Shown here: positions 7,901 through 13,311 of the stretch, one piece after another
Numbering within the stretch: position 1 is the stretch's first letter
Layout of the letters: each line of letters begins with the position of its first letter
NCBI GenBank assembly: GCA_934486735.1
Contig: CAKSQL010000044.1
Coordinates: 1 to 13,311, forward strand
Source of the DNA: an uncultured Clostridia bacterium
GTDB taxonomy: Bacteria; Bacillota; Clostridia; UBA1381
Reading direction: 5' to 3'
DNA length: 13,311 bases
The notes under the pieces: model-generated
What the model saw: the letters and a program-made list of their open reading frames with translations, nothing else
Told to the model about the DNA's origin: nothing
The model's database searches: none
Position numbers and translations under genes: made by a program

Positions 7901-9317
7901 CGTGTCGAATTTTGACAAAACAGCGTATGCAAGATTCATCGACGCCAACGGAAAATGGGGACTCGATTCGAGCAAGACATATACCCTTTCACTTTGGGCA
8001 AAGACCGAGAATCTCGGAATTGCGTCAAGCGATTTCCATGGCGACAGAGATTCGATTCAGATTATCGACGACTGGAGCGAGGTCGGAAGAATCGGTCACA
8101 GCGGTGAGGGCTGGCAGCACTATTCGGTAGAACTCAGCGGAAAAACCTACCGCATCCCGGGTCTGTTCATAGCAACTCAGGGCACAATTTGGATTGATGA
8201 TATCGAGCTTTACGCAAATGACGATGAGACAAAAACAAATCTCATTTCCTATGGGTCATTCGAATATGACAGTGAAATCACAAGGGAAATGGCAACGGTA
8301 GATCAAACAAGCGCGATTATCTCGTGGAAGAATCCGGCGAACGGAACGATTACAGGGATAGATATCCTTGACGAAAGCGGAAATAAAGTCACATGCGACA
8401 CAGCTCCGTCAACGAGCAACGGCGCGCTGACCTCGGTCAAGCTGACGGGACTTTCGGCAGGGGAAACCTACAACTATACAATCGCGGTCGGCACAAAGAA
8501 CGGTCCGACGCTTAAAAAGAGCGTAACATTTACGCCGGGAATCAATTACAAGTGGGATTCGCAGAACCGCATCAAGCTGACCGATATGACAAAAATCGAG
8601 ATGGAAAACGGCGTGGGTGGACTTGCACCTCTGAATGTGGAAATCACAAAGGACGCTGCAAAGAGCGGAAATTACGGCATGCATGTCAAATCAAACTATA
8701 CCGGCTGGCACAATATCAACTTCGGCTGGACAACGCTCAACAGCTCAAAGAGCTATCGGATAAAGGCGTCGGCAAAGCTGGAGGGAGCGGACTCGGTTTA
8801 TCTGAATGACGATAACACCATCGCAAAGACAATAACAGAGAGCAGCGAATGGAAGGATTATTCGTTTGACGTGAGCGGAAAATCGTATTTCATATTGAAG
8901 ATTAACTGTGCCGGAAAAGCGTTCGATAATCTCTATGTTGACGACTGCGGAATCTACGAGCTTGATTCGGAGGGAAACGAGGTCGGCAATAATCTTTTGA
9001 GAGACGGCGGTTTTGAGCATGTGTACGGCGCGGAGCTTGAAACAGGTGAGATTGTCGGAAACGCGGCAACCGCGACATTCAGAGGATATAACTACAAAAT
9101 CGGAGAGACATTGAACCCGACGGCGATACTCGCGGCTTACAAGGGCGATACTTTGGTTGAAGTTTCGTATGTTCAGCTGCCGGCGGTTGCGACATCGGAG
9201 AATAAAGTGTTCGGCGATATGCTCGCGGTCGGCTATGAGGACGGATATACTGTCAAGGCGCTTGTTTGGGACGGTGAGAGCATGACTCCGGCAGGACCTG
9301 TCGGCTCAATCAGATAA
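4959..9317 (+). CDS. Exported GH42-like glycosidase with FN3 and CBM-like modules, paralogue of the upstream SLH enzyme
   Basis: A 1452-residue exported enzyme, predicted to act on galactose-containing polysaccharide. Modules (GTG start numbering): signal peptide 1-22 (cleavage after SAVLA); helical region ~28-100 homologous to ~497-571 of the upstream protein (shared TDYEKV and ILKR); catalytic barrel from ~126, interrupted by a jelly-roll binding-like domain ~178-321 at the same position as in the paralogue; likely acid/base E413 (TNEP) and nucleophile E560 (YNSENH); GATase-like domain ~644-735; beta domain to ~840; FN3-like ~838-931; CBM-like ~931-1108 (WIDDIELY); FN3-like ~1109-1195; CBM-like ~1196-1356; C-terminal beta domain ending VWDGESMTP. 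There is no SLH repeat, LPXTG or membrane anchor, so it is probably released or held by its binding modules. It lacks the N-terminal CBM and CBM9 modules of its neighbour. Substrate inferred only. Confidence 0.82.
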   Translation: MKKILAFFMAAALALNGSAVLAQDADWRNVDNIKALLDRCDAAGISTDYEKVSYNILKRFVTYYAEDEANGASSERLSYNNSVLSDMYDKTISDLNGYLNGTLVPRQVPASYKTGEYNISGSDITDNSGKPFFSNGYGHFEEVRQDIPNLGGFGAYNVQIEEGTKYYIEENDGIPSWKYSIGGVDGSISLDGTNGRSGGSCIKLENRTEKTDNKYMTFYQDIFLEPETTYELGFYIKGKNINDFWVSAENWDSRKQISGSFSDWTLKKYYFTNKDKYGTTIRFLSEGIADEIYIDDVYVKKFGGGDDLIANGGFEETSDEVFEAYPGNTRSIALRQYLKQAEDNNVAVCLNLAPHYFPDFIKRLYPEISGGYGLMTFNVDHPIVKKVLAAYVKAVMQAAGGSPALVGVCITNEPTFSTVRNPSYFNGGFRDYLRNKYSTISNLNSKYGTSYTGFDSISIPNDYRKTPIFYDWMNYNEEFFAGWHEWLADEVRKYTDVPVYSKMMASMTSNESSVMERGSDYVLFSKLGDMMGFDCSGGVGGLVCLDMMTSVTDKPLYNSENHIISNGSDSYNETYARTVYQNLFTEAMHGLDASTMWVWSRNSEPNNDLYGSVLNRPDCLQAAAYAGMDLNRNMEIVTAFQNKKKDVALLYSEASNLYDTSYKQYMLGIYEKFLYNGLRCGFVNEEALERLSDYDTLIVNADYVEDKTYEAIKSFAQNGGRVIFVSDSALGYDEFKRSRSVLVKAEKSDDIIRSLSAKISYRPYENGVQAAKVSVEPIQYNGSTYLNICNFDTERTHKILPDNKYYEYYDLIDEKNCKGYISLAPMECRLLRVDGELDASVYNISNAIAGTGKSGELLLSWINPAEDVESIDIVNASGESILGDTALNTGARAVNSFNVTGLDDGTEYAYDIVYSVAGVKKSEEIKGTPQSLDTLWNTQNGYSFNGKWKLAGAGDTGRVDTKIYAYVDTTEAHSGKSSMKIVSNFDKTAYARFIDANGKWGLDSSKTYTLSLWAKTENLGIASSDFHGDRDSIQIIDDWSEVGRIGHSGEGWQHYSVELSGKTYRIPGLFIATQGTIWIDDIELYANDDETKTNLISYGSFEYDSEITREMATVDQTSAIISWKNPANGTITGIDILDESGNKVTCDTAPSTSNGALTSVKLTGLSAGETYNYTIAVGTKNGPTLKKSVTFTPGINYKWDSQNRIKLTDMTKIEMENGVGGLAPLNVEITKDAAKSGNYGMHVKSNYTGWHNINFGWTTLNSSKSYRIKASAKLEGADSVYLNDDNTIAKTITESSEWKDYSFDVSGKSYFILKINCAGKAFDNLYVDDCGIYELDSEGNEVGNNLLRDGGFEHVYGAELETGEIVGNAATATFRGYNYKIGETLNPTAILAAYKGDTLVEVSYVQLPAVATSENKVFGDMLAVGYEDGYTVKALVWDGESMTPAGPVGSIR
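9267..9290 (+). repeat. 24-bp repeat copy shared with 75-98
   Basis: This segment codes WDGESMTP in the C-terminal beta domain of the second GH42-like protein and matches 75-98 at 23 of 24 bases. The single difference is a synonymous third-position change (GGT versus GGC), which fits descent from a common coding sequence. The two copies are direct repeats about 9.2 kb apart, flanking both large glycosidase genes. Confidence 0.75.
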
Positions 9318-9364
9318 AATATAAACGGGGGCTGCATGAAAACACCTCCGTACAAGGAAAGGCT

Positions 9365-10894
9365 ATGGAAATTATGAATTTTAATAAGGCGAATGCTGTA
9401 ATCAACGGAGAGAAAATAGAATTATCATGTGCAGACAACGGATTTTGTGCGCGCGATGTGAGAGTGAATATCAGCGGCAGCGGAGAGATATCGATATGTG
9501 CGGCGGCATCGCCGATAGGATATGTCATACTGGAGTGTCAAGGCTTTGACAATGCGCTTATGCTCGGCGGAGCGTGGGAGAGGAGCTACGGCGATTTGGA
9601 GTGGAAAAGGGTGTGCGATAAGCAGATGCCCTGGTACTTTGCAGCCGAATCGGACGGGCGCGTGTATTGCTTCGGGGTCAAAACCGGGGCAAATGCATTC
9701 TGCTCGTGGCGGTGCGGCGAGGGTAAAATTACGCTGACAATCGACATCAGAAACGGAAGTGATGAGATTGTGCTGAACGGCAGGGAGCTTTTGGCGTGTA
9801 CTGTTGTTTCGGAGGAATATGACACAGACGCATTTTCGGCGCTGACCGAGTTCTGCAAAAAAATGTGCGATAATCCGCGCCTGCCGAATCATCCGATTTA
9901 CGGCGGAAACGATTGGTATTGCAATTACGGCGATAACTCCGCCGAAAAGATTTTGCACCATGCAAAAAGGGTGGCGGAATGTGCGCCGAAGGGCGGACAG
10001 AAGCCGTATATGGTGATTGATGACGGCTGGGAGCTGTGCCACCGCGACCGCGATGGGGCATATTTCAACGGTGGTCCATGGAGATATTGCAACGATAATT
10101 TCGGGGACATGAAAAAGCTTGCGGAGGATATGGAGGCAATCGGCGTAATTCCGGGGATTTGGTTCAGACCGCTGTGGACTGTCGAGAGCGTGCCTGAGGA
10201 GCTTATTTTGAAAAAAGACGATATAAAAATCACTCTTGACCCATCGGTAAAAGCGACTCTGGACATGGTGAAAAGGGACGTGGAAACGATAAAAAATTGG
10301 GGATATAAGCTGATAAAGCACGATTTCACTACCTTTGACATAAGCGGAAAATGGGGCTTTGAGATGGATTTGTTCGGCGGCGAGGTGCATTTTGCGGATA
10401 AAACCCAGACGACTGCCGAGATTATCAAGGATTTGTATATGGCAATCCGCGAGGCGGCAGGGGACGATGTTCTGATTATGGGCTGCAACACCGTCGGACA
10501 TCTTGCCGCAGGGATTTTTGATATTCAAAGAACCGGTGACGACACAAGCGGCAGGGAGTGGGAACGAACAAAAAAATATGGCATAAATACGCTTGCGTAT
10601 TGCATGCCGCAGCACAATACTTTTTATTGCGCCGATGCCGACTGTGTGGGAATAACCAACGAGGTGCCATGGAAAAAAAATCAAAAGTGGCTTGACGTGC
10701 TTTCCAAAAGCGGCACCGCTCTGTTTGTCTCGATTGCGGAGGACGCGTACAGCAACGAGGTTAAGCGCGGTTTGACCGCCGCATTTGAAAAGGCGGCAAA
10801 GAACACAGAGCCGTCTGTCCCGTCAGACCGGCAGCGGACGATGCTCCCCAAACGCTGGAAAAGCGTTTTCGGAATTGATGAATATGAGTGGTAA
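9365..10894 (+). CDS. GH36/GH27-like glycoside hydrolase (clan GH-D), putative cytoplasmic alpha-galactosidase
   Basis: A 509-residue protein without signal peptide or membrane segment, predicted to hydrolyse terminal alpha-galactose from imported oligosaccharides. Residues ~1-160 are beta-rich, like a reduced GH36 N-terminal domain. The barrel follows: GGNDWYCNYG near 180-190, IDDGW at 218-222, PGIWFRP, then KHDF with candidate nucleophile D320, and RTGDD with candidate acid/base D392 or D393, matching the R-x-S-D-D signature of the clan. It is shorter than typical ~700-residue GH36 enzymes and lacks a clear C-terminal beta-sandwich. AAGGAAAGG (9354-9362) precedes the start; ATG 9374 is an alternative. 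The gene is 47 bases after the GH42-like gene, probably in the same transcript. Family-level call good; exact specificity unproven, since clan members also act on alpha-N-acetylgalactosamine and other sugars. Confidence 0.78.
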   Translation: MEIMNFNKANAVINGEKIELSCADNGFCARDVRVNISGSGEISICAAASPIGYVILECQGFDNALMLGGAWERSYGDLEWKRVCDKQMPWYFAAESDGRVYCFGVKTGANAFCSWRCGEGKITLTIDIRNGSDEIVLNGRELLACTVVSEEYDTDAFSALTEFCKKMCDNPRLPNHPIYGGNDWYCNYGDNSAEKILHHAKRVAECAPKGGQKPYMVIDDGWELCHRDRDGAYFNGGPWRYCNDNFGDMKKLAEDMEAIGVIPGIWFRPLWTVESVPEELILKKDDIKITLDPSVKATLDMVKRDVETIKNWGYKLIKHDFTTFDISGKWGFEMDLFGGEVHFADKTQTTAEIIKDLYMAIREAAGDDVLIMGCNTVGHLAAGIFDIQRTGDDTSGREWERTKKYGINTLAYCMPQHNTFYCADADCVGITNEVPWKKNQKWLDVLSKSGTALFVSIAEDAYSNEVKRGLTAAFEKAAKNTEPSVPSDRQRTMLPKRWKSVFGIDEYEW

Positions 10895-10957
10895 TATTGT
10901 CATAACGTGAGCGGAAATATGCATTATGTGGCTCTGTGTGTACAATAAAAAGATGTA

Positions 10958-10986
10958 TTGACACTTTTCAGACAGTGGTATATAAT
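10958..10986 (+). promoter_or_regulatory. Exact consensus sigma-A promoter for the esterase and beta-helix genes
   Basis: TTGACA at 10958-10963 and TATAAT at 10981-10986 are separated by 17 bases, a perfect match to the housekeeping consensus. Transcription should begin near 10992-10994, so the ATG at 10996 would be almost leaderless, which favours the ATG at 11011. An imperfect inverted repeat, GTGTaCAAT (10938-10946) with ATTGACAC (10957-10964), overlaps the -35 box and could be a repressor site. Confidence 0.85.
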
Positions 10987-10996
10987 ATATAAAAAA

Positions 10997-11003
10997 TGGA
11001 GGA
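10997..11003 (+). promoter_or_regulatory. Ribosome binding site that sets the esterase start at ATG 11011
   Basis: GGAGG (10998-11002) lies 8 bases before ATG 11011. The in-frame ATG at 10996 overlaps the site itself and has no upstream ribosome binding site. Confidence 0.85.
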
Positions 11004-11010
11004 CAGGCAA

Positions 11011-12018
11011 ATGATATATAACAATTATGAAATTCACGGAGCGGAGCAGGTGCTCCCCGGAGACGGCGGCGGATTTGTGACAAGACGTGTCCCGGAAAAT
11101 GTTTACAACGCATTGGAGACCGATGACGCGCGGCGCATGTGCCGCATATCGACAGGGATAGAGCTGAGATTTGTCATGCTCGGCGACGAGACAAAGCTGA
11201 GGATAAGAACTCTCGGCGGCATAGGCGGCTATCAGATTTTTCATGGCAGTATCCAGGGTGCGTGGTTTGAAAGCGGTTTTATAACCGAGGAGTCGGGCGA
11301 AATTGTGATAAAAAAGCCGGAGAATTTAAAGACGCTCGAAAAGATTGCGAAAAAATTCAAACAGCCGTTTTCGGCGGATGTTGTCCGAGTGATAATTCAT
11401 GCTTCGGAGTTTGAAATTTTGGGACTTGACGGCGACATCAGACCGCCCAAACCGGAGGAGCTGCCGAAAAAAATGCTTTTCGCCTACGGCTCTTCAATAA
11501 CGCACGATATGGGCGGAGGCGCGGCGCAGGGCTGGCTTGCGCATGTGGGGAACAAGCTCGGCGTCGACACGCGCAACCTCGGAATCGCCGGGCATTGCCG
11601 CATGGAAACCGAGATGATTGACTTTATTGCCGATGAGGGCAAAAAAGGGCATTGGGACGCGGCGATTATCAGCATGGGCGTTAATGTGCTTTATTGGGAA
11701 AGGGAAAAGATTGAAAAAAAGGTTAAATATGCAATCGAAAAGATAGCAAATGAAAATTCTGATAAGCCAGTTTTCGCTGTTTCGCTGATATACACATCGC
11801 AGGATTTTTCCGGCGAGGAGCAGCCGAAAATCTGGCGCGAGGAAATAGAAAAGGCTGTCCGCGCAAGCGACTGTCCGAACGTGACATATGTAGACGGGCT
11901 AAGCCTGGTCGGCGATATTTCGTTCATATCCGCCGATGAAGTGCATCCGGGCGTGTACGGAATTGAGGAGCTTGCGAAGAATATGACAGAAATAATAGAC
12001 AAAAAATGGGAAAGATAA
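11011..12018 (+). CDS. Two-domain SGNH/GDSL-family hydrolase, putative carbohydrate esterase
   Basis: A 335-residue protein without signal peptide, predicted to remove acyl groups, possibly acetyl, from oligosaccharides. Residues ~1-145 form a beta-rich N-terminal domain, an arrangement known from CE2-type and related acetyl esterases. The SGNH domain follows with all four blocks visible: nucleophile S161 in GSSIT, G191 in NLGIAGHC, N225 in SMGVN, and catalytic D309 and H312 in DEVHPG. The start at 11011 is chosen from the ribosome binding site and promoter position. It is the first gene after the consensus promoter and is followed after 85 bases by the beta-helix gene. SGNH proteins also include lipases and other esterases, so the sugar-ester role rests mainly on the neighbours. 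Confidence 0.8.
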   Translation: MIYNNYEIHGAEQVLPGDGGGFVTRRVPENVYNALETDDARRMCRISTGIELRFVMLGDETKLRIRTLGGIGGYQIFHGSIQGAWFESGFITEESGEIVIKKPENLKTLEKIAKKFKQPFSADVVRVIIHASEFEILGLDGDIRPPKPEELPKKMLFAYGSSITHDMGGGAAQGWLAHVGNKLGVDTRNLGIAGHCRMETEMIDFIADEGKKGHWDAAIISMGVNVLYWEREKIEKKVKYAIEKIANENSDKPVFAVSLIYTSQDFSGEEQPKIWREEIEKAVRASDCPNVTYVDGLSLVGDISFISADEVHPGVYGIEELAKNMTEIIDKKWER

Positions 12019-12093
12019 CTTAAAAGTTTCTTTCGGCTCTCTTGCCGATAAGAGATTCAAATTATTAATTATGCCGATGCAGGACGGCGGAAT

Positions 12094-12097
12094 GGAG
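12094..12097 (+). promoter_or_regulatory. Ribosome binding site that sets the beta-helix gene start at ATG 12104
   Basis: GGAG lies 6 bases before ATG 12104. Upstream in-frame ATGs at 12071, 12077 and 12092 lack such a site, and the residues they would add do not look like part of the fold. A small hairpin TCGGC/GCCGA at about 12033-12050 lies between the two genes and is too weak to be called a terminator. Confidence 0.65.
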
Positions 12098-12103
12098 ATT
12101 ATT

Positions 12104-13090
12104 ATGGAATATTTGGTTGTAACCGATTTTATAGACAACACGAACGGCAGGGACGTTGCGGACGATTTGCAGCAGCTGATTGACAAAAATCCGAACAGAA
12201 CGCTGTTCTTCCCGGACGGGGACTACTATCTGTCAAAGCCGATAGTGACGCCTGCCGACCCTAAGCTGAGCGTTTCGCTCAAATTGAGCAATTATGCGCG
12301 AATTGCGGCGGCGGATAACTGGAACGGCGACGGCGCTTTGGTGCGGCTGGGCGGTAAGGATTTCGCAAATGATATCCGAACTGTCGGCAGCAATTATTAC
12401 TTTGAGGGCGGAATTATCGATGGCTCGGGTGTTGCTGACGGAATTTCTATTGACGGCGGTCGTGAAACTGCGGTTCGGAATGTGTCGATAAAACACACTC
12501 GGATAGGGCTTTATATAAAAAGGGGCGCGAACGGCGGCTCGTCCGACGCGGATATTTTCGGAGTGAATATAGTCGGCAACAGGCAGCAGGATTCGATCGG
12601 ACTCCTGACCGAGGGCTGGGACAACACTTTTACGAATATGAGAATCTCCGACGTGTTTATCGGAGTGTGGCTCAAATCAAGCGGAAATATGCTCAGAAAC
12701 GTGCATCCCCTCTACACTCTCGATTACGAGGATTTTGAAAACAGCTGCGGATTTATAAGCGACGAGGGCAAGCCGGACAACTGGTTTGACTTCTGCTACA
12801 GCGACCAGTTTGCAATCGGATTTTTAATAAAGGACCACGTGGTTTTGCAAAATTGTTTCTGTTTCTGGTATTCGCCGAGAGAGAAGCAGCATATCGCCGT
12901 AAAGGCAGTCGGCGAGTTCAAAAGCATTATTTCGAATCTTGTTGTCGGATTCTGCGGCAACGAAGCTGAAAATGCCGTCCTTAAAGCAGAAAAAGGCGGC
13001 AGAGGGATTATACAAAATCTCATTATAAGCAGCGGAGCGGAAATCCACGACGAAATGTACAAAGAATATCTAACCGGCACCACCATATGA
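12104..13090 (+). CDS. Right-handed beta-helix protein, pectate-lyase-3-like, function unknown
   Basis: A 328-residue protein from the revised start MEYLVVTDF. The N-terminus has the usual entry of pectate-lyase-superfamily (Pectate_lyase_3-type) proteins: an alpha segment DVADDLQQLIDKN followed by TLFFPDGDYYLSKPI. Repeating short beta turns follow (GGIIDGSG, GISIDGG, NVSIKHTRIGLYI, VNIVGN, MRISDVFIGVWLKS), typical of a parallel beta-helix. I do not see the GH28 catalytic pattern, so a polygalacturonase reaction is not supported; a lyase, hydrolase or epimerase on an oligosaccharide is possible. There is no signal peptide, unusual for a fold mostly found in exported enzymes. It ends 18 bases before the strong terminator at 13109. 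Fold assignment is fairly sure; activity unknown. Confidence 0.7.
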   Translation: MEYLVVTDFIDNTNGRDVADDLQQLIDKNPNRTLFFPDGDYYLSKPIVTPADPKLSVSLKLSNYARIAAADNWNGDGALVRLGGKDFANDIRTVGSNYYFEGGIIDGSGVADGISIDGGRETAVRNVSIKHTRIGLYIKRGANGGSSDADIFGVNIVGNRQQDSIGLLTEGWDNTFTNMRISDVFIGVWLKSSGNMLRNVHPLYTLDYEDFENSCGFISDEGKPDNWFDFCYSDQFAIGFLIKDHVVLQNCFCFWYSPREKQHIAVKAVGEFKSIISNLVVGFCGNEAENAVLKAEKGGRGIIQNLIISSGAEIHDEMYKEYLTGTTI

Positions 13091-13108
13091 CGGAACTGCA
13101 AAAAAAGC

Positions 13109-13187
13109 GCAGAAACCCCGGAATGAACTACTCGGAGTACCCCAAGTACGCCATCGGGTTCATTCCGGGGTTTCTGCATCTTTTTTT
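13109..13187 (+). terminator. Strong intrinsic terminator with 20-bp perfect stem, probably bidirectional
   Basis: Arms 13109-13128 and 13158-13177 are exact reverse complements (core CCCCGGAATG/CATTCCGGGG). The 29-base loop itself contains small mutually exclusive hairpins: TACT 13129-13132 with AGTA 13136-13139, or GTAC 13137-13140 with GTAC 13146-13149. A T-run follows at 13181-13187 and an A-run precedes at 13101-13106, so it could stop transcription from either side. The stem is much longer than most intrinsic terminators. Confidence 0.85.
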
Positions 13188-13273
13188 CGAGGCTCTATAA
13201 TAAATGTTGGGGTGTCTAACAAATAGAGCTTAAGAATTTTTAAAAAAGTAGAGCATATTTGTTCAAAATCCTG

Positions 13274-13279
13274 TATAAT
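13274..13279 (+). promoter_or_regulatory. -10 box of a promoter for the next gene
   Basis: TATAAT lies 25 bases before a ribosome binding site. No good -35 is present at 17-18 bases (13250-13256 reads AGAGCAT), suggesting a weak or activator-dependent promoter. An 8-bp inverted repeat AACAAATA (13218-13225)/TATTTGTT (13256-13263) lies just upstream. Confidence 0.5.
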
Positions 13280-13303
13280 GGAATTATCCAAAACAACCAT
13301 ATC

Positions 13304-13309
13304 AGGAGG
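13304..13309 (+). promoter_or_regulatory. Ribosome binding site of a gene beginning beyond the window
   Basis: AGGAGG two bases from the window edge, downstream of the TATAAT at 13274, implies a start codon just past 13311 on the + strand. Confidence 0.65.
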
Positions 13310-13311
13310 AA

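Noticed and set aside
9425..10684. Antisense open frame (419 codons) on the minus strand
   Set aside because: It lies fully inside the clan GH-D gene, whose catalytic motifs are clear on the + strand. The antisense translation is histidine- and cysteine-rich with no recognisable domain.
10850..10869. Hairpin AAACGCT/AGCGTTT followed by TTTT as terminator of the clan GH-D gene
   Set aside because: It lies inside the coding sequence with only a short T-run broken by C; probably a by-product of the codons, though weak termination cannot be excluded.
10996..10998. ATG 10996 as start of the esterase
   Set aside because: It overlaps the ribosome binding site and lies within a few bases of the predicted transcription start; ATG 11011 is properly spaced.
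12071..12073. ATG 12071 as start of the beta-helix gene
   Set aside because: No ribosome binding site precedes it, while ATG 12104 has GGAG at 6 bases and begins the fold directly.

Overview
The window is a carbohydrate-active gene cluster from a Gram-positive, probably anaerobic Clostridia-like bacterium (Bacillota). The evidence is three C-terminal S-layer homology (SLH) repeats on an exported glycosidase, strong AGGAGG-type ribosome binding sites, an exact consensus sigma-A promoter, and moderate base composition with AT-rich intergenic DNA. Species cannot be named from the sequence. All five genes I accept are on the + strand and they fill almost the whole window. No tRNA, rRNA, CRISPR array, transposase, transporter or regulator gene is present.

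Layout. Positions 1-260 are non-coding or degenerate. They hold an AT-rich stretch, a short remnant (75-122) that is 23/24 identical to the 3' end of the second large gene, and two consecutive stem-loops just before the first gene. Gene 1 (261-4877) encodes a 1538-residue exported, SLH-anchored, multi-module GH42-like glycosidase. A perfect 12-bp hairpin separates it from gene 2 (4959-9317), an exported 1452-residue paralogue with the same catalytic core but no SLH. Gene 2 instead has an FN3-CBM-FN3-CBM-like C-terminus and a WDGESMTP tail. Gene 3 (9365-10894) is a GH36/GH27-like (clan GH-D) putative alpha-galactosidase with no signal peptide. An exact TTGACA-17-TATAAT promoter (10958-10986) then drives gene 4 (11011-12018), an SGNH/GDSL esterase with an N-terminal beta domain, and probably gene 5 (12104-13090), a pectate-lyase-like beta-helix protein. 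A 20-bp perfect inverted repeat plus T-run (13109-13187) ends the cluster. The last ~120 bp hold a -10 box and ribosome binding site for a gene beyond the edge.

How the genes may work together (inference). The two exported GH42-like enzymes would trim a galactose-containing, perhaps pectic, polysaccharide at or near the cell surface. The predicted cytoplasmic GH36-like enzyme, SGNH esterase and beta-helix protein would finish imported, possibly acetylated oligosaccharides. Substrates are not proven by sequence.

The most unusual points are: a carbohydrate-binding-like domain nested inside the catalytic barrel of both large enzymes at the same place; module shuffling between the two paralogues; the orphan 3'-end remnant; and the structured leader before gene 1. 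Three start codons are revised on ribosome binding site evidence (genes 2, 4 and 5).
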